Shown: one piece after another, positions 44,652 to 54,162 of the stretch
Layout: the number at the start of each line of letters is the position of its first letter
Position numbering within the stretch: position 1 is the first letter of the stretch
NCBI RefSeq assembly: GCF_007754425.1
Contig: NZ_CP037452.1
Span: forward strand, 1,583,501 to 1,647,500
Origin: Gimesia fumaroli
Lineage (GTDB): Bacteria > Planctomycetota > Planctomycetia > Planctomycetales > Planctomycetaceae
Length of the DNA stretch: 64,000 nucleotides
Direction: 5' to 3'
Position numbers and translations under genes: made by a program
Notes under the pieces: generated by a model
What the model was told of the DNA's origin: nothing
Seen by the model: only the letters and a program-made list of their open reading frames with translations
Database searches by the model: none

Positions 44652-45653
44652 ATGCGGATTGCACTGGATGCAATGGGGGGAGATTTTGCCCCCGAACCGA
44701 ACATAACAGGAGCCATTGCCGCATTGCAGGCAGACTCTGCGCTAAATGTAGTGCTGGTGGGTCCTCAAGATCAACTCGAATCTCAGATTGAAGCTTCCGG
44801 CTATTGTGGCGATCGATTATCGATCGTGCATGCGAGCCAGGTTGTTGGCATGGAGGAGAAACCGACGGACGCGATGCGTCAAAAGCCGGACAGCTCGATT
44901 TCGGTCTGCTGGAAATTAATGGCGGCTCGCGAAGTCGATGCTGTGGTGAGTGCAGGCAATACTGGCGCTGTCGTCGCATCGGGTTTGAAAACCCGGTTGT
45001 TTTTAAAAGACGTCAAGCGGCCTGGAATTGCAGTTACTTTGCCGACCCTTGCCGGCCATGCGGTTCTGATGGATGTCGGTGCGAATCCTTCGGCGCGTCC
45101 TTCGCACCTTTATCAGTATGCAGTGATGGGTGAAATTTATGCCCGCGAAGTGCTGCGTGTTGAGTCTCCCAAGATCGGGCTGATTAATATCGGCAGTGAA
45201 GACGTGAAGGGGAACGACCTCTATCGCGACACCTATCGACTGTTGACGGAAAGTCCTTTGAAAGACAGCTTCGTCGGAAATGTCGAAGGCCGAGGGCTCT
45301 ATCAAGGCGAGGCAGATGTCTTGATTTGTGAAGGGTTTGTCGGGAATGTCGTGTTGAAGGTCAGCGAGGGAATGGCTGATTTTCTGATGAAAGAGGCATC
45401 GAAACATATTATCGGCAATCTTGACGTCGAGCGGGATAAAGCCAAGCAGGCCTTTCAGGATCTGGGTAAACGGTTCCGGTATCATGAAACTGGTGGTGCC
45501 CCGCTGTTAGGCATTGATGGGATCTGTATCATTTGCCATGGATCGAGTGATGCACATTCAATTTCCAATGCTTTGAGGGGGAGTGCCATGTTCAAGGATC
45601 GTGGCATTAATTCTCAGATCGCCGAGCATCTGGCACAGAAGCCCGTCGCGTAA
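44652..45653 (+). CDS. plsX: Phosphate acyltransferase PlsX
   Basis: The 333-residue enzyme matches PlsX: MRIALDAMGGDFAPEPNITGAI at the start, VSAGNTGAVVASG (~97-109), the LMDVGANPSARPSHLYQYAVMGEIYA segment and a C-terminal LLGIDGICIICHGSSDAHSISNALR. It makes acyl-phosphate from acyl-ACP for phospholipid synthesis and for balancing fatty-acid supply. It is translated directly after rpmF and followed by fabD. Confidence 0.98.
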   Translation: MRIALDAMGGDFAPEPNITGAIAALQADSALNVVLVGPQDQLESQIEASGYCGDRLSIVHASQVVGMEEKPTDAMRQKPDSSISVCWKLMAAREVDAVVSAGNTGAVVASGLKTRLFLKDVKRPGIAVTLPTLAGHAVLMDVGANPSARPSHLYQYAVMGEIYAREVLRVESPKIGLINIGSEDVKGNDLYRDTYRLLTESPLKDSFVGNVEGRGLYQGEADVLICEGFVGNVVLKVSEGMADFLMKEASKHIIGNLDVERDKAKQAFQDLGKRFRYHETGGAPLLGIDGICIICHGSSDAHSISNALRGSAMFKDRGINSQIAEHLAQKPVA

Positions 45654-45701
45654 AACCCGAGATTATTCATTTCAGCGCAGAAAAAATAGAGGGATCGACC
45701 A

Positions 45702-46610
45702 GTGAGCAGAATCGCTTTTTTATTCCCCGGACAGGGTGCTCAGCATGTCGGCATGGGCAAAACCATTGTCGAAAAATATCCCGCTGCCCGGGAGCTGTTT
45801 GATCGTGCTGCTGAGATTCTGCAGTACGATTTAGCCAAGCTTTGTTTTGAAGGGCCCAGCGAAGAGCTGGATTCGACAGTAATCAGCCAGCCGGCGTTAT
45901 TTGTCACAAGTCTGGCTGCTCTAGAAATGCTGAGAGCAGATTCTCCCGATAAGGTTCTGGCGTGCGAAATGGCAGCTGGATTAAGTCTGGGCGAATATAC
46001 CGCGCTGGTATTTGCCGGCGCGATGAGCTTTGAAGATGGTCTGAGAGTTGTGCAGCGCCGCGGTGAAGCGATGCAGGCGGCAGCTGACGCCAATCCCTCA
46101 GGTATGGTTAGTATTCTATTGCTGGATCGCGAAAAAGTGGCTGAGATCTGTCAGGCCGCTGCTTCAGCCGGAAAAATCTGGATTGCGAACTATTTATGTC
46201 CCGGAAATATTGTCCTTTCAGGCGAAAATAGTGCTTGCGAACGGGCAGCGGAATTAGCTGAGCAGGAAGGTGGTCGTGCGATTCCTCTGGCGGTGGCCGG
46301 TGCCTTTCATACGGAAATCATGAAGCCCGCAGACAGTTCGCTGTCTGAAGCACTAGCCGGCGTGGGGCTGAAAAAACCGGAAATTCCAGTCGTTTCCAAC
46401 GTGGATGCGGAAATTCATGAAGATCCGGACGAAATCCGCGAACTACTGATACGACAGGTTATCAGCCCGGTTCTCTGGGAAGATTCCCTGCGGAAGATGC
46501 TTGATGACGGTTTCGATGAGTTTTACGAAATCGGCCCTGGCAAGGTTTTGAAAGGGTTGATGAAACGTGTGAATCGCAAAATTTCCTGCGAGACAGTCAA
46601 CGATTCCTGA
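45702..46610 (+). CDS. fabD: Malonyl-CoA:ACP transacylase FabD
   Basis: The 302-residue protein has IAFLFPGQGAQHVGMG at the start, the nucleophile motif GLSLGEYTAL (Ser~91) and a C-terminal GAFHTEIMKPA region with the His. It transfers malonyl from CoA to ACP to supply elongation. It starts with GTG behind GAGGGAT. It follows plsX with a 48-base gap and precedes acpP after a longer gap. Confidence 0.97.
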   Translation: MSRIAFLFPGQGAQHVGMGKTIVEKYPAARELFDRAAEILQYDLAKLCFEGPSEELDSTVISQPALFVTSLAALEMLRADSPDKVLACEMAAGLSLGEYTALVFAGAMSFEDGLRVVQRRGEAMQAAADANPSGMVSILLLDREKVAEICQAAASAGKIWIANYLCPGNIVLSGENSACERAAELAEQEGGRAIPLAVAGAFHTEIMKPADSSLSEALAGVGLKKPEIPVVSNVDAEIHEDPDEIRELLIRQVISPVLWEDSLRKMLDDGFDEFYEIGPGKVLKGLMKRVNRKISCETVNDS

Positions 46611-47000
46611 GTAAGGGGTTTCCGGGGGCTCTCGTTGCCCGGAGCTCACGAGCAGAAGACCAGTGGTGTGTTTTGGTGCATTTTGAGTATCCTGACCGGC
46701 CTTGATCAAATCTATCAACATGTGCTACAACAACTTACGATGGGTTGCTGAAGAAAATTCCCGGGAACTCAAATTCGTGTGTTCCGAGACTGGTAAACTC
46801 AGCCCAATCAAATTATGAGATAACTTTGGTGGAGTAGACAAGACTCATAATTCTTGTCTCATTTTAAGGTTTACATAAATAGGGAAACTGGATATATCTC
46901 GCTACCACTATTGGTAAATCTATCCAAGTTGGTTTGGCAAAGATGTTTCCAGCCATACAAAAGTAAAAATAAATCACTAAGACGGTGAAGGAGAAGAAGA
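46611..47000. other. Intergenic region upstream of acpP with hairpin
   Basis: The 390 bases hold a 7-bp stem (46836-46842 with 46853-46859, AGACAAG/CTTGTCT) followed by CATTTT, which could be a weak terminator or attenuator. The rest presumably contains the acpP promoter. No ORF or RNA gene was found. Confidence 0.4.
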
Positions 47001-47234
47001 GTGTCAATTGAAGAAAAAGTGGTTGGTATCGTTAGCGAGCAATTGGGCCACCCAAAAGAAGACATTACGCTGGAAAGTAAATTTATCGACGACTTAAAGG
47101 CCGACTCTCTCGACATCGTAGAGCTTGTCATGGAATTTGAAGACGAGTTCGATGTAACGATTCCCGATGATGATTATGACAAGATCAAAACTGTAGGCGA
47201 TGTAGTCGGTTATATTACCGAAAAAGCCAGCTAA
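47001..47234 (+). CDS. acpP: Acyl carrier protein
   Basis: The 77-residue protein is [52 protein letters not shown] with the phosphopantetheine serine at residue 36 and VGDVVGYI. It starts with GTG preceded by AAGGAG at seven bases. It carries acyl chains for the adjacent fatty-acid enzymes; fabF follows after 84 bases. Confidence 0.98.
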   Translation: MSIEEKVVGIVSEQLGHPKEDITLESKFIDDLKADSLDIVELVMEFEDEFDVTIPDDDYDKIKTVGDVVGYITEKAS

Positions 47235-47318
47235 TTCGCGGCGGGCACTACTTCGTTGCTGTTTCCGATGTTTTGATTTCTTAGAGTCCTGTCTTTTCAT
47301 TGTAGGAAGTGTTCTCGA

Positions 47319-48566
47319 ATGCGCAGGCGAGTCGTCGTTACGGGGGTTTCTGTTGTAACGGCTCTGGGTTTAGATGTCTCAGAGTTTTGGGACAAATTAT
47401 GCGCTGGCAAAAGCGGTGTCGGTCCAGTCGAACGCTTTGATTGTTCCGACTACAAAGTCCGCTTTGGTGGGGAAATTAAAGATTTCAATGCCACCGAGTA
47501 TACCAATATTTCTGCCAGAGACCTGAAGCGCGTGGATCGCTTTGTTCAATTTGGTCTGGTGGGGGCACATATTGCCTATCGGCAGGCTCAATTGGAAGAC
47601 TTTGACGGCGATCCGTACCGCAGAGGCGTTCTGGTGGGAAGCGGAATTGGCGGCTTGAATGAAATCGAAAGCCAGCATGACCGCCTGTATAATCAGGGGC
47701 CGGCACGGGTTTCTCCCTTTATGATTCCCAAGCTGATGGTGAATGCGGCCAGCGGAAATATCTCGGTGACTTATGAGCTGAAAGGTCCAAACAGCGCTGT
47801 TGCGACTGCCTGTGCTTCTGCAACAAACGCGATTGGAGACGCCTTTAAGCTGATTCAAAATGACGTCGCTGATATTATGGTGACCGGTGGAAGTGAAGCC
47901 GCGCTGACTCCGATGGGGTTATCTGGCTTTGCTCGGATGAATGCGTTATCGACTCGCAATGATGACCCTCAGTCAGCAAGTCGTCCTTTTGATAAAGACC
48001 GCGATGGCTTTGTGATGGCAGAAGGTGCCGGCATCATTGTGCTGGAAGAGTATGAGCATGCTAAAAAACGGGGTGTTCCGATTCTGGCCGAAGTCATTGG
48101 ATACGGAATGTCTGCTGATGGAACACACATGACAGCCCCGGATCCGGAAGGCCGTGGAGCGGCACGTGCCATGCAGCATGCTTTAAAGGACGCTGGTATC
48201 AATCCTGAAGACATTGATTACATCAATACGCATGGGACGAGTACTCCTTTAGGAGATGTCGCCGAGACGGTGGCGATCAATTCTGTGTTTGGTTCTCATG
48301 TGAAAACAATGCCGGTTTCCAGTACGAAAGGTCACTTAGGCCATTTGCTGGGAGCTTCAGGCGGCGTTGAATTTGTGGTTGCGGTGAAAGCGCTTCTGGA
48401 ACAGGTAGGGCCTCCGACAATCAATCTGGATCAGCCGGACGAAAAATGTAATCTCGATTACATTCCCAATGAGCCACGCGATATGAAAATTGAGCGGGTT
48501 TTAAAGAACAGTTTCGGGTTTGGTGGGCACAACGCGTGTCTGGTTCTGCAAAAAGCGCCAGAGTAA
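47319..48566 (+). CDS. fabF: Beta-ketoacyl-ACP synthase II FabF
   Basis: The 415-residue enzyme has the complete ketosynthase triad: Cys165 in VATACASATN, the histidine of INTHGTSTPLGD and the histidine of GHLLGASGG. The opening RRRVVVTGVSVVTALGLDVSEFW is typical. It extends acyl-ACP chains with malonyl-ACP. It belongs to the acpP-fabF unit, and a degenerate paralogue follows. Confidence 0.98.
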   Translation: MRRRVVVTGVSVVTALGLDVSEFWDKLCAGKSGVGPVERFDCSDYKVRFGGEIKDFNATEYTNISARDLKRVDRFVQFGLVGAHIAYRQAQLEDFDGDPYRRGVLVGSGIGGLNEIESQHDRLYNQGPARVSPFMIPKLMVNAASGNISVTYELKGPNSAVATACASATNAIGDAFKLIQNDVADIMVTGGSEAALTPMGLSGFARMNALSTRNDDPQSASRPFDKDRDGFVMAEGAGIIVLEEYEHAKKRGVPILAEVIGYGMSADGTHMTAPDPEGRGAARAMQHALKDAGINPEDIDYINTHGTSTPLGDVAETVAINSVFGSHVKTMPVSSTKGHLGHLLGASGGVEFVVAVKALLEQVGPPTINLDQPDEKCNLDYIPNEPRDMKIERVLKNSFGFGGHNACLVLQKAPE

Positions 48567-48980
48567 GCGCTTGTGTTGAATCGGCTGTGTCACTCACTGA
48601 TCGCATGGCTATAGACGCGCCTTCTTTTGGGGTGGCATCGATTGTGGGGGAGTTTTCCCAAAGAATTCTTCATCTCGCACTTGCTTCAGGGTTGAAAATC
48701 GTGCCTCGATTGTCTTAGCTATCCCTTGTTGCAGGTGCCTGGATGGGTCTGGGTGGTGTATGTATGTTGCTGTTCGCTGTCAGGTTGGGTTCAAGCGAAT
48801 TGCAGTTGGTCGTTAGTGGCGTGCAAATTCTTCTTTTCCTATGATAAAGCCTGTGAGCAGGTTTTTAGCATGGAAGCGGGCAAGGGACTTGCCTGAGGCG
48901 AATATGTTTCTACGATGACAGTACATGATTCGAAGGCAGCTGTCGTAAGTAGGTAAGCGGGACTTTCTAAAGAGATTCAA
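48567..48980. other. Intergenic region between the two ketosynthase genes
   Basis: These 414 bases lack a supported ORF, RNA gene or terminator. The degenerate ketosynthase is therefore likely to have its own promoter, though TATGAT at 48840-48845 has no well-placed -35. Confidence 0.4.
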
Positions 48981-50282
48981 ATGAATACAGAATCACGGCG
49001 TCGTATCCTGATTACAGGGATGGGTATTCTCAGCCCGATCGGGATCGGTGTGGAAGAATTTCAAAATAGTTTGATGACAGGCAAATCGGGCATAAAGAAA
49101 TCGGAGCTCTACTCCTATCTGGCAGCACCTGATACATGTGTCGCAGAAGTTTCTGATTTTAATAGTACCACGATCAAGAAGCAGTATCTAAAGCAGCAGC
49201 GAAAGAGTCTTAAGGTCATGTGCCGTGAGATTCAGTTAGGTGTGGCTTCAGCAAATCTTGCGATGGAAGATTCGGCACTCGACCTGAATGCTGTCGATAG
49301 TGAGCGGTTTGGTATTGAGTTCGGTGCGAATCTCATGTTGAGTCCGCCGGAAGTGCTTTTTGGTGCCTGTGTCGCCTGCAGCGAAGGAACGGAATTCCAA
49401 TACGAACGCTGGGGGAATGAGGGGTTGGCCAAAATGGAACCTCTCTGGTTGTTGAAGTATCTGCCTAACATGCCTGCATGTCATATCGGCATCATTATTG
49501 ATGCACGGGGACCGAATAACTCGATTACACAAGCCGAAGCCTCCGGGAATTTGGTGTTGGGTGAAGCACAGCGCGTGATTGAACGAGGATGGGCTGACGT
49601 GATGGTCGCCGGCGTGACGGGGACCCGGGTGCATGAAGTAAAATCGATTCATGCGAAGTTCTGGGAAGAACTGGCGGATGCTCCCGAAGATTTTGCCAAG
49701 CGTGCCCGTCCTTTTGACAAGGCACGGACCGGTCAGGTGGTTGGCGAGGCAGCTTGCTCGTTGCTGCTGGAAGAGAAAACACACGCTGAAAATCGTGGTG
49801 CAAAAGTTTGGGGCGAAGTCCTGGGAACCGGCGCTTCTTGTGTCGTGAATCGAGATGGATCACCTGATGCCAGAGCGGCTATGGCAAATGCAATTAAAGC
49901 TGCGATGAAGCGAGCAGGCGTTGAGCCTGGGGACATCGGTCATATCAATGCCCACGGCCTGGGCGAACGGTTGTTTGATGTGCAGGAATATCAGGCGATC
50001 CAGGATGTCTTTGGCGAGAAGGCTTCTGAAGTTCCCGTGACAGCCTTGAAGAGCTATTTTGGTAATTCCGGTTCCGGTTGTGGGATTGTTGAGGCCAGTG
50101 GTTCTCTGGTTGCTTTGAAGCAGGGAGTGATTCCCGCGACATTGAATTATGAGACTCCTGATCCCGATTGTCCTTTGAATGTGGTTCGGAACGAGCCTCT
50201 GCCAACAGAGAACAAGTTGTTCCTGAAGATCAGCACGACAGGATTTGGTCAGGCCAGTGCGTCCGTCATCTGCGGCGTCTGA
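48981..50282 (+). CDS. Degenerate beta-ketoacyl synthase paralogue
   Basis: The 433-residue protein has the ketosynthase fold (RRRILITGMGILSPIGIGVEEFQNSLMTGKSGI at the start) and aligns along its length with the neighbouring FabF. The active-site cysteine position (TACAS in FabF) is Glu186 in ITQAEASGN, and the second catalytic histidine (GHLLGASG) is Asn362 in FGNSGSGCG. The first histidine (NAHGLGE, His325) remains. Loss of the nucleophile rules out normal condensation; chain-length-factor-like or decarboxylase-like roles, where Gln often replaces Cys, are precedents. AAAGAGATTCAA precedes the ATG, and a strong terminator ends the unit. Confidence 0.9.
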   Translation: MNTESRRRILITGMGILSPIGIGVEEFQNSLMTGKSGIKKSELYSYLAAPDTCVAEVSDFNSTTIKKQYLKQQRKSLKVMCREIQLGVASANLAMEDSALDLNAVDSERFGIEFGANLMLSPPEVLFGACVACSEGTEFQYERWGNEGLAKMEPLWLLKYLPNMPACHIGIIIDARGPNNSITQAEASGNLVLGEAQRVIERGWADVMVAGVTGTRVHEVKSIHAKFWEELADAPEDFAKRARPFDKARTGQVVGEAACSLLLEEKTHAENRGAKVWGEVLGTGASCVVNRDGSPDARAAMANAIKAAMKRAGVEPGDIGHINAHGLGERLFDVQEYQAIQDVFGEKASEVPVTALKSYFGNSGSGCGIVEASGSLVALKQGVIPATLNYETPDPDCPLNVVRNEPLPTENKLFLKISTTGFGQASASVICGV

Positions 50283-50305
50283 GTGGATCACACGAAATAA
50301 AGAAA

Positions 50306-50346
50306 ACAGCCTCGGAAAGATTGATTCTCTCCGGGGCTGTTTTTTT
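50306..50346 (+). terminator. Terminator between ketosynthase and TPR genes
   Basis: ACAGCCTCGG (50306-50315) pairs with CCGGGGCTGT (50331-50340) and is followed by a T-run (50341-50346). On the minus strand the stem is followed by TTTTCTTT, so it may act in both directions for the convergent genes. Confidence 0.85.
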
Positions 50347-50373
50347 GCGTGTTTTCAGATTAGTCTGCAAGTA

Positions 50374-51792
50374 TTAGAACTTCTTGAGTGCGTATTGTGC
50401 ACCGCGGTAAGCAGACAGGTTTCTCAGGTTGGTGTTGAGTGTCTGCTCGAAATTCTGGGTTGCTTTTGCTGAATCACCGGCCAGGCGTGCCTTTTCTCCG
50501 ATGAAGTAGTGTGCCTCGCAGGTTTGTGCTTTGGCGCGCTTTGGATCTTTCGGGTCAATCGATTTCATCAGGTCTGCTTCGGAGATCGCACCTAACAGAA
50601 ATGCGAGAATCGTATCGACCGAATCACGCGACTCTGGTTTCTGAGAAAGGGTCGATTGAAATTTGGCGTCGGCAGCAGGCTTCTGATTGCTGCGTACCAT
50701 GGCCATATAAATCCAGGGGTTGAGGACCTTCATCTGTTCTGGTGCCAGCTGGGCGGCCCGATTGAATTGGGCAAGTGCTTCCGGGAATTTCTGATTAAAG
50801 TAATAGGAGAAACCCAGGTCAGAATGCAGGGCTGCATTATTGGGGTCGAGTTGAACGGCCTGTTTCTGGTCTTCGATGGCTTGTGAAATTTTTCCTTGCA
50901 GGAGACGGGCTTCTCCCCGCATTCCCAGCACAAATGGCTGGTTCGGCGCGATGGATAAAGACTGGGTCAGGTCTGCCTCGGCGACTTGTGGTTTACCACC
51001 TTCCAGGTAAGCAAAGCCCCGGTTGGTAATGGCGTGGTGATATTGGGGATCAATCTGAATTGCGCGGGAGAAATCGTTGACTGCTTCCTGGAGTTTTCCC
51101 TGCTGCTGATAAAACATGGCGCGGTTATTATAAACGATAGGAGAGTTTGGTTGTTTCTGCACCACGTCATTGAAGCTGGCCAGTGCCATTTCGTTGTTGC
51201 CGGCTAACGCGTAGGCGTCTGGCAGTGCAAGTAGAGCGGCAAAGTGGTTAGGTTGCAGTTTAATTGTTTCGCTGAAGTCTTTTGCTGCATCTTGAGGTTT
51301 GTTCAATGGCAGATAGATCATTCCCCGCTGATAATGGAAGTTGGCACGTTCCTCTGCAGTCAGGTTCGGACGGGCAAGGATCTGATTGGCAACGTTGAGT
51401 GCTGTTTCCGCGTGGCTCTTTTTGTTTTCCATGACGGCCAGGTTCATCATGCCGTACAGGTAAGGCAGGTAGTAATTCACATTTTGGTTCTGGCTGAAGC
51501 GGATTGCTTCGCGGGCATCACCGACACCTTCTCGGATAATCTGTGTACTTCCCTTTTCTCTACCAGATTCGACGCGGGCACTGGCGCGGAGGTAGTAAGC
51601 GACATGGTCATCGGGTTTTTGCTGCAGGATCTGCGAGCTCAGTTCGATTGATTTTGCATAGTCACCTTGTTGCTGGGCCTGATCGGCCTGCATCTTTTGT
51701 TGGGCAAATGGGTCGTTGGGGTTAGGGGGTTGGGCAGCCGCAGTGGCTGGAATTCCAAGGCAGAGAATCAAAAGTGGGAGCAGGCGAAACAT
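50374..51792 (-). CDS. Secreted TPR-repeat protein
   Basis: The 472-residue protein has a signal peptide (FRLLPLLILCLGIPATAAAQ) and then a series of tetratricopeptide repeats from about residue 35 to 330 (such as AVNDFSRAIQIDPQYHHAITNRGFAYLEGG and EDQKQAVQLDPNNAALHSDLGFSYYFNQ), at least eight units. The C-terminal ~130 residues hold further, less regular helices. It is probably a periplasmic or surface protein-interaction scaffold. The ATG at 51792 gives the signal peptide and follows AAGGACA; a longer frame is open upstream. Confidence 0.9.
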   Translation of the reverse strand: MFRLLPLLILCLGIPATAAAQPPNPNDPFAQQKMQADQAQQQGDYAKSIELSSQILQQKPDDHVAYYLRASARVESGREKGSTQIIREGVGDAREAIRFSQNQNVNYYLPYLYGMMNLAVMENKKSHAETALNVANQILARPNLTAEERANFHYQRGMIYLPLNKPQDAAKDFSETIKLQPNHFAALLALPDAYALAGNNEMALASFNDVVQKQPNSPIVYNNRAMFYQQQGKLQEAVNDFSRAIQIDPQYHHAITNRGFAYLEGGKPQVAEADLTQSLSIAPNQPFVLGMRGEARLLQGKISQAIEDQKQAVQLDPNNAALHSDLGFSYYFNQKFPEALAQFNRAAQLAPEQMKVLNPWIYMAMVRSNQKPAADAKFQSTLSQKPESRDSVDTILAFLLGAISEADLMKSIDPKDPKRAKAQTCEAHYFIGEKARLAGDSAKATQNFEQTLNTNLRNLSAYRGAQYALKKF

Positions 51793-52087
51793 TACAGAGT
51801 GTCCTTCAAAACAGGATGATTTGTTGTTCAAATTCACAAACCCGGATCACGACTTGAGGGAATCGCTAAAACCGGGATTTCTCTTAAATACTATAGAAGT
51901 TTCCTGTTTTGATGGAGATCAATCTCTCAACATCATCAAGAAACTGGCTAAATGGTCAATTTCAACGACTTTTCTGCATTCATGGCATCCGTATGATGGT
52001 GTCTGTAAATGCTATCAGTAGTCGCGCTTCTGCGTCAATTCTACAATCTATGAGGTAAGTCGTTGTGAAATAGTTGCCTGCGGTGCT

Positions 52088-52116
52088 TGACATCTGAACG
52101 CGCGGAGATTAATTTC
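52088..52116 (+). promoter_or_regulatory. Sigma70-type promoter candidate in nusA leader
   Basis: A perfect consensus -35 TTGACA (52088-52093) is followed after 17 bases by TAATTT (52111-52116), matching three of six -10 positions. It would start a transcript about 440 bases upstream of nusA, with the terminator at 52398 between them. Confidence 0.4.
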
Positions 52117-52397
52117 ACTTGATAATAAAGTATTCATAGTAGGGATACTTTCATGCGCAATTGTTTTGCATACTGGTGTTCAGTAGGCATTGCGCTTGCA
52201 AGGGGTAGTAAGCCATCAAGGCTGTCTGTTTCTTTGTGATGAATCGGCATTCGTAAACTCGAATGGAGTCCTCTGATATGTAGGCTGGTTGGAACGCGAG
52301 CATCCGCTCACCAATCCGATTGTCGTGATTTGTTGTATTGTATATGCCAATCGCGGCTCTGCCTGACTGCCGTTTTGCGGTAGTGTGGGTAGTCATA

Positions 52398-52423
52398 AAG
52401 TGGGCATGTTCCCGCTTTTTTTT
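52398..52423 (+). terminator. Terminator hairpin in nusA leader
   Basis: AAGTGGG (52398-52404) pairs with CCCGCTT (52411-52417), with one G-T pair, around a six-base loop, and is followed by eight T (52416-52423). It lies 139 bases upstream of the nusA start. It could end a short upstream RNA or act as an attenuator controlling nusA. Confidence 0.7.
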
Positions 52424-52562
52424 GTTAAATAGTGATACCTGAGAGGCTCGTCGATGTGGCAGCTTCAATTGTGATAGATAAAGATTTGACCGGTTCAGGT
52501 CTTGTTTGAGTAGTTTTCGAGTCAGTTGATCTGATCGACTGTCGAATGAAGGAAACACAATT

Positions 52563-54050
52563 ATGGACGGTAAGGAAGTTCTCCGGATTGTTGATGCCAT
52601 TCAACGCGATAAGAGTATCGATAAAGAAATCGTGTTTGGTGGAATTGAACAGGCTATCCTGTCAGCTGCGCGCCGACACTTTGGAGATGATCACGAACTT
52701 TCTGTAGATATTGACCGTGAATCGGGCGAGCCAACCGTTTATTGTGATAGTGAAAAGTTGGCTCAGGATATTCTGGGTGAGATTCTGGGGCGTGTTGCTG
52801 CTCAAACAGCGAAGCAGGTGATGATTCAGAAGATTCGTGAAGCCGAACGCGACACGGTCTTTGATGAATATATGGAGATGCAGCACCAGTCGGTTTCGGG
52901 AACAGTATCCCGGGTCGAAGGGGGCGCTGTTCTGATTAACCTGGGGAAAATTGAAGGCATTCTTCCCCGAGGCGAACAGATTCCCGGTGAATCATTTCGT
53001 GTCGGTGATCGTGTGCGGGCAATCGTCCTGGATGTGCGAAAGGCCGGGAGTCGCGTCAAAGTGATTCTGTCTCGGACCCATCCTGATATGGTCCGCCGCT
53101 TGTTTGAACTTGAGATTCCAGAAGTTGCCGATCGAATTATTGATGTGCGGTCACTGGCGCGAGAAGCCGGTTATCGTTCGAAAGTAGCAGTCTCCTGTAT
53201 TGACAGCAGTATTGACTGTGTCGGAGCCTGTGTGGGTATGCGGGGCGCCCGAATTAAAAATATTGTTGATGAACTTGCCGGCGAGCGAATTGATATTGTT
53301 CGCTGGAATGATTCGCTTCAGGTTCTGGTGCCGAATTCACTGCAGCCTGCTGAAGTAGAAGATGTGATTTTGTGTCCGATGTTGGGGCGTGTGATTGTAC
53401 TGGTACGCGATGATCAACTGCCGCTGGCAATTGGCAGAAAAGGGCAGAATGTGCGTCTGGCATCCAAACTGGTTGGTTGGGACATCGAGGTGATGACTCA
53501 AACCGAGCTGGACGAACAGCTGGATAAAACTGTTGAGGCCTTTTCTTCTATTCCCGGCGTTTCTGAAGAACTCGCAGAGAGTTTAGTCTCTCAAGGATTC
53601 TTCAGTTACTATGACCTGTCTGTCATTGAGCCGGATCAGTTGGCAGAGTTGGGCGGTTTGACTGCCGAGCAGTGTGAGCAGATTGTTGACGTTGCTGACC
53701 AGGAGAGTGAACGTGTTGAAGCAGAAGAAGAGGCGATGCGTGCTGCCAAGAAAAATCAGCCAGCTGGTTCAGTGGCAAAGCCGGAAACGCCGGTTCAGGA
53801 ACCAGCATCACAGGTAGAAGAAGCTGCTGTTACAGAAGAAGTGGCTGTTGAAGAAGAAGCCGCCTCAGTTGAAGAAGAGGCTGTCGCAGAAGAGGCTTCT
53901 CAGCCAGAGGCCGTTGCTTCTGAGGAAGAAGTGCCTGCGGCTGTGGTTGATTCAGAAGTAGAGACCGGTTCTGACGACGCTACAGGCTCTGGGGAAGAAC
54001 CGGTGAATGTGGATAACGCGGCGGAAGAATCGACGGAGAAGCAGGAATAG
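52563..54050 (+). CDS. nusA: Transcription termination/antitermination factor NusA
   Basis: The 495-residue protein has the NusA N-terminal domain (~1-125), an S1 domain ([17 protein letters not shown] ... [37 protein letters not shown]), and tandem KH domains ([54 protein letters not shown]). A helix-hairpin-helix-like segment (~350-385) and a long acidic Glu/Ala-rich tail (~400-495) follow. NusA modulates RNA polymerase pausing. AAGGAAAC precedes the ATG. infB follows, the conserved nusA-infB order; rimP is absent. Confidence 0.98.
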   Translation: MDGKEVLRIVDAIQRDKSIDKEIVFGGIEQAILSAARRHFGDDHELSVDIDRESGEPTVYCDSEKLAQDILGEILGRVAAQTAKQVMIQKIREAERDTVFDEYMEMQHQSVSGTVSRVEGGAVLINLGKIEGILPRGEQIPGESFRVGDRVRAIVLDVRKAGSRVKVILSRTHPDMVRRLFELEIPEVADRIIDVRSLAREAGYRSKVAVSCIDSSIDCVGACVGMRGARIKNIVDELAGERIDIVRWNDSLQVLVPNSLQPAEVEDVILCPMLGRVIVLVRDDQLPLAIGRKGQNVRLASKLVGWDIEVMTQTELDEQLDKTVEAFSSIPGVSEELAESLVSQGFFSYYDLSVIEPDQLAELGGLTAEQCEQIVDVADQESERVEAEEEAMRAAKKNQPAGSVAKPETPVQEPASQVEEAAVTEEVAVEEEAASVEEEAVAEEASQPEAVASEEEVPAAVVDSEVETGSDDATGSGEEPVNVDNAAEESTEKQE

Positions 54051-54162
54051 ATCGTTTTATTACGAGTAAGTGTTATGAGGTGTTTTCGCCTCATAGGGCA
54101 ATTCGTTTGAGTCTGAGTGGATTGGAAAACGTTTTGCAAATTTGTTCACGGGAGAAGGGCTG

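Larger units (their letters stand above)
51793..52562. other. Long leader region upstream of nusA
   Basis: This 770-base region holds a promoter-like TTGACA at 52088 and a terminator hairpin at 52398-52423, both on the plus strand, before nusA at 52563. No plus-strand ORF was supported. The usual rimP gene is absent. No tRNA, SRP RNA, 6S RNA or tmRNA signature was recognised. Confidence 0.5.

Noticed and set aside
46836-46859. Terminator between fabD and acpP
   Set aside because: The 7-bp stem is followed by only four T after CA, so I describe it as a weak hairpin and do not call it a terminator.
51838-52397. tRNA or other stable RNA upstream of nusA
   Set aside because: E. coli has a tRNA gene near nusA, but no cloverleaf, CCA end, SRP, 6S or tmRNA signature was seen here.
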